Positions 1-11,724 of a DNA stretch of 64,000 nt are shown in pieces. The stretch lies in contig MCGO01000056.1 in assembly GCA_002104985.1 (NCBI GenBank), positions 62,001-126,000 on the forward strand, given 5' to 3'. The notes beneath the pieces were generated by a model. That model made no database searches. It saw only the letters and a program-made list of their open reading frames with translations, and was not told the DNA's origin. The first letter of the stretch is position 1. Every line of letters starts with the position of its first letter. The position numbers were made by a program, and so were the translations under genes. Origin of the DNA: Rhizoclosmatium globosum (Eukaryota; Chytridiomycota; Chytridiomycetes; Chytridiales; Chytriomycetaceae).

Positions 1-3000
1 GGAAAGGTGGCATATGAGCGCGAAAAAGATAAAGCAAATGCATTGCTCCAACGAGCCGCCAAGATTTTCGAAAAGTTTAAACGAGTTCAAGACAAAGTGA
101 CAACAAAAGCCAACACCAACAGCCACAACCTCAAAAAACTCATGGCTCAAATGAATATCCTCGTCACTGACGGCAAGAAATTTGAAACTCAGGAAGAGAT
201 TCTGTCAGCGGAAGTCGCAGAGTTGAATCGACAACTCGAAGAAGAAACCAAAGCGTTTGAAATTCGGAAAACAGGGATGGAACAAGCTTTAAGCAGGAAA
301 TTGCAATCTGAGGAACAGAGTCGTTTGCTGGAAGCAAAAGTATTGGCTGCCGCTTGTCAAAAACAGAGTAAAGATGGAAAACCAATTGAGTTGGAGGAGT
401 TGGAGTACCTTGAAGCTGTGGATGTTGGGTTGTCCAAGGTAACATCAATTTAATCAAAGTGACACCCCTGACTAAATGTTGGATCAGATTCCGTACTTGA
501 AAGATGCATCGCACTTGTTATATGCCAATTTCGACAATAATCAAATCTCATCACTTCGAGGCCTTGATTACATTTCAACCCTAAATACAGTATCATTTAA
601 TGTAAGAGAACCTTATTGTATATTTTCGTCTCTGTAGCATCGTTTGTACAGCGAAACCGATTGATGTCAATTGATCTTGGATTACTTGGGAATATCAAGT
701 TCTTCAGCGCTAATAACAATAGCATATCACAAGTTGATGTAAGCTTTAACTTACTGAATTCATGGACAGCACCTCATTGAGCCCTTAAGGTGTCAGAAAA
801 AGCGAAAGGTATCGCTTGGTTAGACTTGAGTTGTAATCCAATCCGAGACTTTATTTCAACTCAAAGTGAAGAATTGAATGTCCTCGATTTACACAATTCA
901 GAAGTAAGACTTTAATTTATTGGGTGGATCAAAACATTTAACTGTTTCTTCTCAAGATCCGGGACTTCAAGTGTGCTGAAAACCTGGTTAATCTGATATA
1001 CTTGAACCTAGCACGAACTAAGATACCAAATGGTCCTATTCACTATTTACATGAAAGTAAAATCCTTCAGTATTTAAGCTTGGCACGGAACAAATACTCT
1101 GATGTACCTGATTTGGACAATCCCATCCTTCATATTCTTGACATGGATCACAACTTCTTGAAGTAAGATCCTTTTCAAATTTTTGCTGCGCTAAAACTTT
1201 GAAACAATGATTTTAGGCGTCTGTGTTTATCGGGATGGTTTCCAAGGTTGCGTATTCTGCATTTAGCAGGAAACAAAATTGACTATATAGAGTCATTATC
1301 CACATGTCCATTTCTTGTGGAGCTCTATCTAGCAGATAACAAGATCGAAGGTATGAAAGTCATTGTAAGCGAAGCAATTAACGAATACTACTAGACCCAC
1401 GAAACCTGCTTCCGATTGCTGCATGCCAGCAGCTAGAGGTTCTCGATCTGTCACGAAACCCTGTTACGACATGGGCAGATTTTGACATGTTCTGTATTTG
1501 TGCATTTGACAAGCTTAAGGTAAGTTGCAACTGACTGTATTTAACCTGACGCTAACTCTCGGTATAGTACTTGAATGAGGTCTTTATATCTGCTGCAATG
1601 AAGAACTATACGCACTTTCCTCTGATTGCATACAAGACTTTGAAGGGAATACGCAAATACTATTCACAAAACACGCTATTATCGAAAACAGAGTATGACA
1701 AAAATACTCTTCATACACCTTATTTCATCGCTCATGATATCAAAAATAGGATCCATCAAAAGATCGAACAATATGAAGACTATGTGCGATTAACGTCGTT
1801 CTATCAACAGGTAACTATACCATTTAAGTTCCACATGAAATTTACATATTTGATAAAAGGCTATTGACGAATTTATGGGTCTTGAATTCGACCCTTACTT
1901 GTCTTATTTACAAGGACCGAAAGATGCAACGCAAGAAATGAAAAATACTATGCAAGCAGGTCGATTAACTTGGTTGGTGGCCACGCTAACAGCACATTCC
2001 ACGGAAATACAACGTGTGAACACATTTGCATCCCCTGACGTGTGAGCTTCAAAATTTTTATCTTCTTTGGTTTTTATTTCTTATGTCTGACTTATGTAGG
2101 GACATTGCGAATTCGGCCATGATTGATGTATTAACAAATCGAATGATTGCTTGTGCTTGCATTCTTGCTCAAGCATGCTATAGACGAAGATGTCAACGCC
2201 GAAAGTATAAGAGAATGAGAAGAGGTATTGATTTTGTTGGAATTTATAGGAGTTGCCTGATATCCTGAAATAGCCGCCATCAAAATCCAAAAGTGGTGGC
2301 GACGAACGTTTGAGGAGAAGAAGAAGCAGAGGCGATGGAGAAACAACATGGGCAGTATCATAAAAATACAAGCATTATGGCGAGGTGGGTTTAAGCGTTG
2401 TTTGTAGTGTACCGACTCTAATTTCTCCATGAAGGTAGGAAAGTGAGAAAAGAAGTTGCAAAGCGGAAACAAGAAGACGCAGAAATGAAGAAAGTGCTTG
2501 AAGCAGAAGGTGATTATTTCAAAGAGTCCATTAGATTATTGATGATTTTGGCATAGAAAATGCCCTCTTGGATTGGGCTGCCAAGAACCACGAAGAGGAA
2601 ATAGACGACAGCTACAAAAACTTTTTGCTGAAACAAACCACAAAAAAGATGGAAACACAGAGGGTAAAACGAACTGTTGCCGCTCGTGATCATGAAAAAG
2701 TTGCAGCCGAAAAAGGACAGGCTGCTGCCACCAAGAAGGGAACTGAAGCCGCTGCGCCTCGAATAGAAGATGAAGTATTAGTTTTATTTTCGGAGCAGCA
2801 AGAAGAGCAAGGGTGGATAACGACAGAGGTAATATGTTTGTGTTGACAGACCCAAATCTCAAGCAACAAATCTAGAATACCGAAGTCATGCATCACGAAG
2901 AGCTGTCCAATATGAACACAAGTACATTCGAAACAGACCTCGTAAATTTCAATCCTTTGAAAGAGTATCTCTCGAAAGCAGAAGAATCCAATGCAAATGA

Positions 3001-3781
3001 AAACGGCAACAACAATCAAGACAGTAACCAAGAATCAGTTGAATCTATCAAGCCGCGGCAATACTGGCTTCAAAAAGCAGCCCAGGAACGAATGATGGCT
3101 GCGAGGGCCGCAAAATACAATACTGCAAATGATCCACTCGCACGACTACGAAAAGTCTATCAAAATGCGTACGCTGGCCGACCGGTTGCATCAATGACTC
3201 TTGATAAGTTTAGTAATATTCATGGAATGGTGGACCAAGCGATGGAATCCAAACAGCCCACTCTTGCTGAGCTTCAACATTTACTAGATTATACAGAAGG
3301 GCAAAAATTGCACAGGGAACATGGTCAAGAAGGAAGCATTGGTCGAGGTAGCCGCCCGCAGTCTGCAGGTAGCAATGATGACGCATCCAGTATTCCACTT
3401 TACCGAGCGTCCAAGATTAAGCCAATTGTGAATCTTAGCCTAGCACAGAAGCAGAAACCACGAAATCTGAATGTTATTTACGAATGGGACATTGGAGGTC
3501 CAAGTCGCATCCATATTCCAAAAACACCTCCAACCCCAATTTTACCCAAATTGATAAAGAGGCCAGAAGAACCCAAAGTTGATTTTGAGGTAAATACTGC
3601 TATTTTTCTCCTTTTTAGTCGTGTTTAAATAGGAGGTTGATAGAATATGCCATTCACAACTTCAAATGGAGTGCAACTTTTGGTGAACAACTATGTAGCC
3701 AACAAAGTGACTGGCAGTATTCCATCCGTATTACAAGCCAGTGCATCTAAATATACACCGTTACCTAGCATACGAAAATAA
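1..3781 (+). CDS. LRR and IQ-motif coiled-coil protein (5' partial)
   Basis: Many short exons; the 5' end lies outside the window. The first visible exon (to about 437) is a charged coiled coil rich in Lys, Glu and Gln. Exons between about 480 and 1530 encode repeated leucine-rich units such as LDLSCNPIRDF, LEVLDLSRNP and LRILHLAGNKIDYIESL, matching the LxxLxLxxN consensus. Exons at about 2100-2510 carry basic IQ-type helices, AAIKIQKWWRR and IIKIQALWRG, predicted calmodulin or EF-hand light-chain binders. A charged helical tail ends at TAA 3779-3781. LRR plus IQ plus coiled coil recalls LRRIQ- and LRRC-type axonemal or centrosomal proteins, fitting a flagellated organism. The exact family is not assigned. 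It shares the plus strand with the next gene, 64 bp downstream. Confidence 0.75.
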
Positions 3782-3845
3782 AGTACATTGTTTGTGGCAA
3801 TTGTTTTTCTACTCGCTATTGTCTTGTGATCCAATCAGGTGAACA

Positions 3846-5623
3846 ATGCCACACCCACGCAACGTTGCTGTCGCTCGCATAGCCATCGTGATTGTGATAC
3901 TTCTTGGAGGACTTCTGCTCCTCAGCCGCAGCAGTGTCTTCCAGGGCTATCCCACATCATCAACATCATCATCGTCAGCAACAAGGGAAGCTTCACGAGG
4001 ACGCCCAGTGGATGCAGTTCCTCCTGTGCTAATTGATCCACGCATACGAACACTTAATGCGAATCTGGTTAGTAGTTTATTCAATTGAATTGGGTTTGGG
4101 TTGAAGCTAATGCCTCCCATTCGATGTCTCCCACTCACTTCGAAATGAATGCATCTTTGCAGCCTGACCACTTTGTCCTGATTCCGACATTTGAGCAACG
4201 CTTTCCAAAGTCCCGCGCTGTATTTACCATTCTTCCCAGTTTCCCTGAGAACATCTCCGCAAATGATCTTGACTACAATACCCTCTCAGTCATTGCCCAA
4301 GCCTATACCTTCTTGCAGAATCCGAGTGAATGGCTGAAACCGGAACTTGATACGGAATATTGTGTGATGATCACGGAAAGAGTCCCTTCGCGAATTCGGC
4401 AGTCGCTTGTGAGTTTGGGCCTTCGATTGTACATTGCGCCTGCTATTGTCTTTGAGGACTCGGATACAGTCTTCAACTTGATGAAATTGCACATGTGGCA
4501 ACTGGAAGGAATTTATTCGGCAATCATTTACCTCGATATGCACCTTCAGTTTTTGAACATTTCTCCTGTTCCCGCCATGTGGTCTGCCGTTAAATCTGTT
4601 CAAGGACTCAACCCAAATGCTCCATTTTTCGGTGCAACAAAGCCATGGAAAGAAGGAACCGGTCTGATTAGTACGGGATTCATGGTCTTGACTCCCTCAA
4701 AGAAAGACTACATAAAGCTCCTACGACTTGCCAGAAATCTAAAACGTAGCGATTACAGCGACCAAGAACTTATTGGAAACTATTTCATCAACACAAAAAA
4801 CCTCTATATGCAGATTCCAAGCGAATACAACACAATGTACATCTCCGAACGAACCCCCGCCGAAAAAAAGACTGCCATCGGAATCAACCAAATCTTCATC
4901 AACCCATCCGCAACCTCCACCTCCGAAATCTTCAAATGGAAAACCTGGCAATCCGTCACACTCAACATGCGAAGCATTCAACTCCAAATCCGTGCAAACG
5001 CACCTCCAGGCCTCCAACGAAAAGCCCCCATTATCCCACCTATGGGGTCAAGCGACACCCCCTTCCCAATCTGGAAGAAACTCGTCACGTCCCCAGCGCT
5101 ATATGAACCACTTGCCATCATGTCCCTTGGAAACGCATCCGACCCGTGGGTTAACCGTCAACGAGATCTTGCAACAACAAATTTGCAAGCGATTCATTTC
5201 AATATCGACACTGTGTCGGGTGGTGAACACTCTGAGTTGTTTTCCGTGATGCATCGTGTGATGCTGGATTACGAGTGGACACTTGTATTGGATCCGTCGG
5301 CGCGGGACGATGGAACGGCAGAGTCAAAGCATTTGTATTTGATGTTGACGGATGCGAGGGCGACGGGGAAGGATATTGTTTTGTTTCGTGATTGTAAAGT
5401 TGAAAAGATTTCTGTGGGGCTTTTGGTACGACAGTCGGCAATGCGGCGGTTTATTCGGTTTCAACATGAAGTTGTTATTGCCAAGAAGGCGTCGATTGGG
5501 AGTAAGGAGCTTTGGCCATTGTTTTTGGAGGCTTTCAAAGGGAGGGTTGCGGTTTTGCCGCCTTTCCTCGCGGTTACGGAAGGTGGATGTTCTTCACAAA
5601 CCGCCTTTCCTATTTTGGTTTGA
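3846..5623 (+). CDS. Type II membrane protein, probable glycosyltransferase
   Basis: Two exons, 3846-4067 and 4163-5623; the 95-nt intron has GTTAGT, a GCTAATG branch point and TTGCAG, and the join keeps frame. Residues 9-27 form one hydrophobic segment (AIVIVILLGGLLLLS) after a basic start, typical of a Golgi signal anchor. A Ser/Thr-rich stem follows, then a globular domain. Within it a beta strand ending IIYLDMHLQFL resembles the metal-binding acidic position of GT-A folds, and GLISTGFMVLTPS resembles the GT8/glycogenin segment FNSGVMVL. I infer a lumenal nucleotide-sugar transferase; donor and acceptor are unknown. A strict DxD is not obvious (DMH instead). It converges on the F-box/ankyrin gene, with 22 bp between the stop codons. 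Confidence 0.5.
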
Positions 5624-5645
5624 TATTGGTTGTGGTACTCATGAT

Positions 5646-6758
5646 TTATTTCGAATATATTGTTGTGTCTTTCCCACGTCCACTTCTCCCATTGATAGTT
5701 TCCGATAATCCGGTTCCAGATTCCATGAGCAATCTATCAAACTCACCGTCTCGCAGAACCGCTGCGCCTAGCAAAATTGCCACCAGTTCCGCGTCTCTAC
5801 GTGAAACTGCTAGTTCAATCGTAAAAGTTCCAATACTCTGAGACGCGTCAAGCTTAGCAATCAACAGCTTGATTGTTTCTACCGGAAACGAATTCCTGAC
5901 CGCCATGTGAAGCGTGGATGAAGGAACAGTGAGCCCGGAACAAGCCGAAATAAGAACATTTACCATTTCAAAATTGTTTGAAGACACTGCAGTCTGGACA
6001 TTGCGAGTATCTACTTGAACCTGGTTCCGAATCAAAGAATGAACAACTTGGATGTGGTTGCCAACAATTGCCGATCTCAGCAAGGCACCCCCTTCAGCCT
6101 GAATTATGTCTCGTCCATATCGCATACAGTACTGAATTAACAGATCCGCATTCCGTCCAAACCGGCACGCATTCCGCAAGCTCTTGAGAAATAACGTTTC
6201 ATGTATGGGTTGACCACTTTCCAGAAAACCGCGGAGAATTTGATCGTTTTCATCGCGAGCCGCAACCAAAAAGACTGATTCAAAGTGGGGAGAGCAGCAG
6301 GAAGAGGAAGAGGGAGAAGAAGCGGATGTGGAGAGGAAGTATGGAATCAACAGCTTCGCCAGCGATGGATCCCATTTTTTCGCTCTTTTTGATCGCTTAA
6401 AACAGGCCGTGAAAAGGGGGCATTTGTTTAATTCGTGATCGGGAGCAGAGGAATTGCAGCAAGAGAGGACACCCCCACACCACTTTAGAAGGACAGAGGC
6501 TGTAGCTACTGCAGCGCCTGGTCCTTCAATCTGCCAAGCTTCAGCAATTGCAAATGTGTGACTGCCACTGCTCAAACGAAGCAGAAGCGATGCCTTTGTG
6601 CTAGGACTGTTCCAAGAAGCACTTCGAATGGCCCGGCAAAGTACGCTGAGCCTGTCAAGTTCTCCTAGGGATCGTGCTGCAAAACCAAGGATCGTAGCCC
6701 AGAGCTCAGGTGGGAGGCGGGGGTTTGTGGGAGACGGTGGCTCCAAAACCTGAACCAT
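5646..6758 (-). CDS. F-box protein with ankyrin-like repeats
   Basis: Single exon, about 370 aa. I chose the ATG at 6758 because the upstream in-frame stretch is low-complexity, beginning with a run of Phe encoded by the A-tract near 6850, and lacks coding character. The N-terminus has an F-box-like helix, RLPPELWATILGFAARS. A Ser- and Cys-rich linker follows, then a helical repeat region with ankyrin-like units (ALLRSAIVGNHIQVVHSLI, VQTAVSSNNFEMVNVLISA, TLHMAVRNSFPVETIKLLI). By analogy it would be an SCF ubiquitin-ligase substrate receptor that binds Skp1 through the F-box and cargo through the repeats. The substrate is unknown. The next gene upstream on the same strand ends 116 bp away. Confidence 0.7.
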   Translation of the reverse strand: MVQVLEPPSPTNPRLPPELWATILGFAARSLGELDRLSVLCRAIRSASWNSPSTKASLLLRLSSGSHTFAIAEAWQIEGPGAAVATASVLLKWCGGVLSCCNSSAPDHELNKCPLFTACFKRSKRAKKWDPSLAKLLIPYFLSTSASSPSSSSCCSPHFESVFLVAARDENDQILRGFLESGQPIHETLFLKSLRNACRFGRNADLLIQYCMRYGRDIIQAEGGALLRSAIVGNHIQVVHSLIRNQVQVDTRNVQTAVSSNNFEMVNVLISACSGLTVPSSTLHMAVRNSFPVETIKLLIAKLDASQSIGTFTIELAVSRRDAELVAILLGAAVLRDGEFDRLLMESGTGLSETINGRSGRGKDTTIYSK

Positions 6759-6874
6759 TGTTTTCGATTTCGAGATCAATTCTTTCAAAAACAAATCCAA
6801 TAAACGAAAAGTATCCTTCTTTTTCCCTCCTCCTATAGATATAAAAAGCGTAAAAAAAAAAAAAAACCGAGAAA

Positions 6875-9800
6875 TCATGGCTTGTTAGTTGCCAGAATCG
6901 CCAATGGAACGTCATCGTCATCCGCCTCTGACTTCTTCTTTCCCATCCCACGTCCCATTACCCGAGAAAGTCCCATCATCATACTGTTGAGGGTTCCTTT
7001 ACTCTCCTTCTTCTTCATCTTGCCAAAGAATGAACTTCCCCCGGTTTCAGAATCAGATGCATCCGAATCTTGTGACGTCCAGGACGAATCCGATCCAATC
7101 GAGGATGTATCGGATCCCCGTGAATTGCGGCGTTTCTGACGTTCAGAGTACTCGGCAAGTTCTTCCGCCGCGTCACCCATACTTCGTCGCTTCATGTCCT
7201 TGAGTTCTGCCGCCTCTGCTGAGGAGAGTGTCACTAATGGAGTGATTCCATCCATGTAAGGCGTTTGTCCAAGTTTCACATCATCCGATTCTGATAACGT
7301 GTCCTCTTCTTCACTCAGCTTCTTGGACCGCTTCTTCTTGCCACCCTTCTTCTTCTTGCCCTTCTTCTTGCGAGGTCCTTGGCGTTGAAGTGTGACATCC
7401 GCGTGTACCGACAGAATATAGAGCATCAAATTAGACACCATGACTTGCTGAATCAAAGGACGACGGGGTTGTGCGAGTTTTGCATGAGAAAGTTGATCTT
7501 TTGATGAGTATGGAGGTTAGGGTTCAGCGCAAATACTATCTAATAAAATTCAACTCACAAATCGTTTTCTCAATGTGCAGAGGGAATCGAGGGAATCCGT
7601 TAAAGTGTGGATCGTTATGGTCAGGATCTGAAAAATTAACAAAGGATTAACAGGTGTCCAACCTGACCATTGCCAGTTATGCAAAATTACTACTTACAAG
7701 CAAAATGATCGTCAGTATCACTAATGATGGTAACTTCAGGAGACTGATGCAGTTCAGTATAAAGAGATTCTTGAGCGTCAATAGTTGCTGGAGCAGCACC
7801 AACAACAGTTTCGTTAGAATAAACTTCATCAGCCGACCAAGACCATTGTGGCTGTTGGTTCTGTTGCTGCATCTCAGCCTCGGTAATCTCAATCGTTGGA
7901 AGCGTTGGTTTCAACTCCTCGAAACGAGTTTCAGATTCAATCGCAATCGGTGCATACTGATCAACAACTGGACTCTCCTTCTTTTCTTCGACTCCATTAA
8001 CTACACTCAAGTCCACAGACGGAATCGGCGACGCCACTTTAACACCAGCAGTAACGTGGATATCATCTCCAATATGAGGTTCAGAAGCAGTAATTGAAGC
8101 AGCCTCAAACATAGAATCACTTTGCAATGAGCTGTGTCTGGATGGGAAAACATCCTTGCTCTCAGTAACAACAGGCCCCTCAGTAAATGAAACAGGTTCC
8201 TCTCTCAACACCTTATCCTCCCCCTCCCCAAGAATTTCAGGAGACACAGGTTCGGCAGTAATAACAATATGGCTTTCCTTGAATGAACGAGTTCGTGACA
8301 AAGTCGCCGACTCTCCAAAAGGAAGAATCAATTCATCGTCCAGAGGCTTTGGCATTGCCACATCCTCTTCACGTGAAACCCCCTCACTCACAGTTCCAGT
8401 CGCCTCGCTTGCAGAGTGCTGTTTACTTAGTAAGCTGCGCTTTCGCAATAAGCTTCCAAAGTCTCCTGTGTCTTCCAACACTGCCGCAGATGCATCGGAC
8501 TCAGCAAGGAGCTTTGCTGGGTGCACGTCGCCAGTACCAACATCGCCACCAGCGTTACCCGCCCAAAACAAGTGCGAAACGTCCCTGTGATTCAAAAGGA
8601 TGTCTTCGTGCAGAATGTGTTGGGATGCTGGAGTAGGGCTTGGTGGGAGCGGACTTCTTGTCAATGTGTTGCTTGGAGTGGTGCGGTTTTTCGAGGAGCG
8701 ACCGAGACTGCGATCGAGAGATGAGCGGTCATGACGAGGAAGAGAGGATGATTGGAATAATGATGGGTGGACGTCTTCAGAAAAGTCATTGAATTTACGG
8801 GTAAGGGTGAGGGGAGTAGCTGCTGTGGACGATGATTTTGTGGTGGTACGTCTCAGAGGCAATTCATCTGGTTGTGATTGTGGTTCAGGGGTACGTGTTT
8901 CAGGAGGGGCTGGTTTCTCCTCAGGTACGTCAACAGATTTTTGACGTAATGGCTTTGAGTCCAATTCTTCAGAGGTGTCAAAAGAGTACTTTTGGTACAA
9001 AGGCGCAGGTTTAGAGGCGGCATCTGCAGAGGAAGCAGCTGGTGGTGGTGGTTTCGAGAAATCAGGCGTCGATGACGGAGAAGCCTGCAAGGCAAGGAAT
9101 ACTCGTTAATTGGAAGGAAGCGTCTAAAGATTCCGGCTACAAACCTTAGGTGCCACTACAACAGGAGGAGGCGGAACAGCAGGACGTTGTGGAACCATGG
9201 GAACCACAGGTGCAACAGGAACCACTAACCCCGGAGATGGAACAGCATAGCCAGGAGCATACATAGAAACAGGTGGAGGTCCGGGGACCTAAAATGTGAA
9301 TAAAGGTGTTCGTAAGCAATCAATCTCCGCAACCACTGGTGCAACAAATACTACTAACAGGAGAACCAAATGCATTGACAGCCATGAAACCAGGTGGGGG
9401 AGGTCCTGGATAGCGTTGTTGTTGGAGTTGAGGAGGCATTCCAGGTCCTGGAGCGTAAACGCCGTTACCGCGCACATTGGCATATGCAAATTGTTGCTGC
9501 TGCTGTTGCAACTGCTGCTGTTGTTGAGCTTTCAAAGCATCGACTCTCGCACTTTGATCCAGACTCTCGGCACGTCCTCTTACAACAGGAACTGAAGGGG
9601 TGGGTGATGGAGTCTTAGCAACAGGAGGCTGCTGCTGTTCGTCCTTGCTGATACCGATTCCCCGCAGAATTCCCCGCTTCATTCCGCTCATAAAACCACT
9701 GAAGGACTTGGATGACGATGTTGAGGTAATGGAAGAAGTGTCATCATCCTTTTCACGCGGTTTCGTTGAGGCAGGTTTGAGCATTGATGCCATAGAAGGA

Positions 9801-10781
9801 GAGCGAGACTTCATGCGGTTCATTGGGGGAGCGGTTGATGCAGCCGAGGTAGTTGGCGGGGTAGTGGTTTGTTTCGCATTTGGGGGAGTGATGTTTCGGG
9901 TTGGAGGCAAGGGGGCCTGTTTCGGCTGGGAAGGATGCTGCTGCGAGTACAAGATTTGGTTGATGTTTGCAGCGTTTGATGGTTGCAACGGCTTTTGAGA
10001 AGGTTGTGGTTGGGAGGGTTGTTGGGCAGGAAGACCAGTGGGAGGCAAGCGCTGGTACTGGGCAGCCTGCATTTGCATCATCATTTGCTGCTGTTGTTGC
10101 TGCTGATACTGTTGCTGTTGTTGCTGATGCTGTTGGAGCTGCTGCTGGTGCAGGTGGGAGGATGATCGTGGTGGTTGCTGTAGCTGTTGCTGCTGGGGCT
10201 GTGGGTACGGCACGTACGGGGAAGGGTATGCCTGGGGCTGCATTTGGTACTGTTGTTGTTGTTGCTGTTGCTGTGGGTGCATTGGTAGGGGCATGGGCAT
10301 GGGAACAGGGACTGGCAGTGCATTGGGATAGTGGACAGGCTGCTGCTGCTGCTGCTGGCTGCCCGCAGGATACGGTTGCTGCGGGTACTGCTGAGCCATG
10401 TTCGCATACTGGGGTTGTTGCGGGTACGGGTACTGGCTGTACTGCTGCGGCTGCTGCTGTTGCTGTTGCTGCTGAGGATACTGTTGAGGGTAATAGCCTA
10501 CGGGGGTAGCTTGTAAGCATGCATTCACCTTGTATAGCCCAACCCATACACGATCAACCCAACCACCAACCTTGCTGTGCATAGTACTGTCCATTAAAGG
10601 GTCCTCCTAGGGGCTGCTGGTTCTGGTTCTGGTTCTGGTTTGGCACCGGATAACCTGGTTGTTGCTGCGTTCGGGACGAGGCTGAGCCACTCCCAGACGA
10701 CTGTCCGCCATATGATCGCTCTGATCCGGTAGACGGCGATGGCGACGGATGATGTGTCGTCTGTCTGGGGCTTCCACTCAT
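6875..10781 (-). CDS. ZDS1/ZDS2-family PP2A regulator, Gln-rich
   Basis: Six exons: 10781-10571, 10509-9359, 9288-9145, 9084-7698, 7627-7559 and 7497-6875. All joins keep frame, giving about 1194 aa. The N-terminal half is low-complexity, with long Gln, Pro and Asn runs. The middle is Ser/Thr-rich and acidic with many possible phosphosites. The recognisable part is the C-terminal module built across the last three exons: FPLHIEKTI, then YQLSHAKLAQPRRPLIQQV and MVSNLMLYIL. This is the Zds1 C-terminal domain, which in yeast binds PP2A-Cdc55 and acts in mitotic exit and Cdc14 release. A Lys-rich stretch (KKKGKKKKGGKKK) and an acidic Ser-rich tail follow. An in-frame ATG at 10817 is an alternative start. 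Confidence 0.85.
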
Positions 10782-10863
10782 TTTTGAGGGTTGTTTCAAA
10801 CAGGAACTGGGAGACACATCAGTTTCATCAGCCCCTTCATTCTTTATTCATTCAATTTTATCA

Positions 10864-11611
10864 TTATTTTGCTCGGGACTTGTACTTTGCATCCGCTGTC
10901 GTTACAATAATAAGCTCTCCCGTATTTACAAACTCCGGAACAACTACAGTAACATCATTTTCGAGAATTGCCTGCTTAAACCGCGTCCCTTTACCCTCAT
11001 TAGATACAATGGATGCAGCTGGATCCGCATGCTTGATTTTGTACACCGCTGTCAGAGGAAGCTTCACACTCACGATCTGAGAAGGATCCTCCTCCAAGCA
11101 TTGTACCACCACATCCATATCCTCCGTAATCATTTTCAATCCTCTTTCTCCTCCTTCAACAAGATCCACATCAACTTCCACTTCTTCATATGTCTCCTGA
11201 TCGAGAAACCGGATCACACCTTCGCTCTCGTACAAGAAGCGGCAAGTCTTCACAGCCAGTTCAACACCTAGAGCACACAATTTCAATCAGCTATGGTCCA
11301 GTGCTCTTCAGGATGGTATTAAAACGCATACCTTCCAGACTCTCATCCGGATTGAATCGTTCCGTAATCTTTCCTCCTCCGCCATGCCCGGCCCCAAATG
11401 GAATCAAATCAACCTTGTAGTGCGAGCCCTGGCGACCTTGCGTGTGCAGCGAAAAGTCCTTCACAAGCCATAGCTTGTTGCGGGTCGATACAACCATTTC
11501 CTTCTTGATGTCCTTCACGGAAAGCTTGAATCCGCATTGTTGCATCCAGTTCCAACGCGTGGCAGCGGTAGCTTGCCGGGCCAGCCAGAAGGGGCGTTGA
11601 ACCAAGAACAT
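10864..11611 (-). CDS. Mitochondrial translation elongation factor P
   Basis: Two exons, 11611-11332 and 11267-10864; 227 aa. The N-terminal extension is rich in Arg, Trp and Ala and lacks acidic residues (MFLVQRPFWLARQATAATR), as in mitochondrial presequences. The three EF-P domains follow: a KOW-like domain (DIKKEMVVSTRNKLWLVKDF), an OB domain (EVEVDVDLVEGG, VSVKLPLTAVYKI) and a C-terminal OB fold ending near TGELIIVTTADAKY. EF-P rescues ribosomes stalled at polyproline. The loop that carries the modified Lys34 in E. coli reads TQGRQGS here, placing Arg at the tip as in EarP-type bacterial EF-P. Bacterial-type EF-P in a fungus points to an organellar role. Tandem with the ZDS and RhoGAP genes. 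Confidence 0.85.
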
Positions 11612-11724
11612 CTTCTTTATAAGAAATGAAACAAAGAAAGAGAAAGTAACTTCGTTGTATTCCAAACAATAAATCTACATTAGCGGTACAAGTCACACTC
11701 CAGCATCTCATACACAAACTTGTA

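Noticed and set aside
4773..5249. 158-codon frame inside the glycosyltransferase gene
   Set aside because: Alternative frame of a well-supported coding exon; Pro/Ser-rich with no domain.
5512..5841. Membrane-helix-like frame beyond the glycosyltransferase stop
   Set aside because: Hydrophobic stretch arises opposite the F-box/ankyrin C-terminus; no splice pair was found that would join it convincingly to the upstream exon.
9967..10509. Long plus-strand Ala/Val-rich frames opposite the ZDS gene
   Set aside because: Shadow of CAG-type Gln repeats in the ZDS exon on the other strand; low complexity and no start context.
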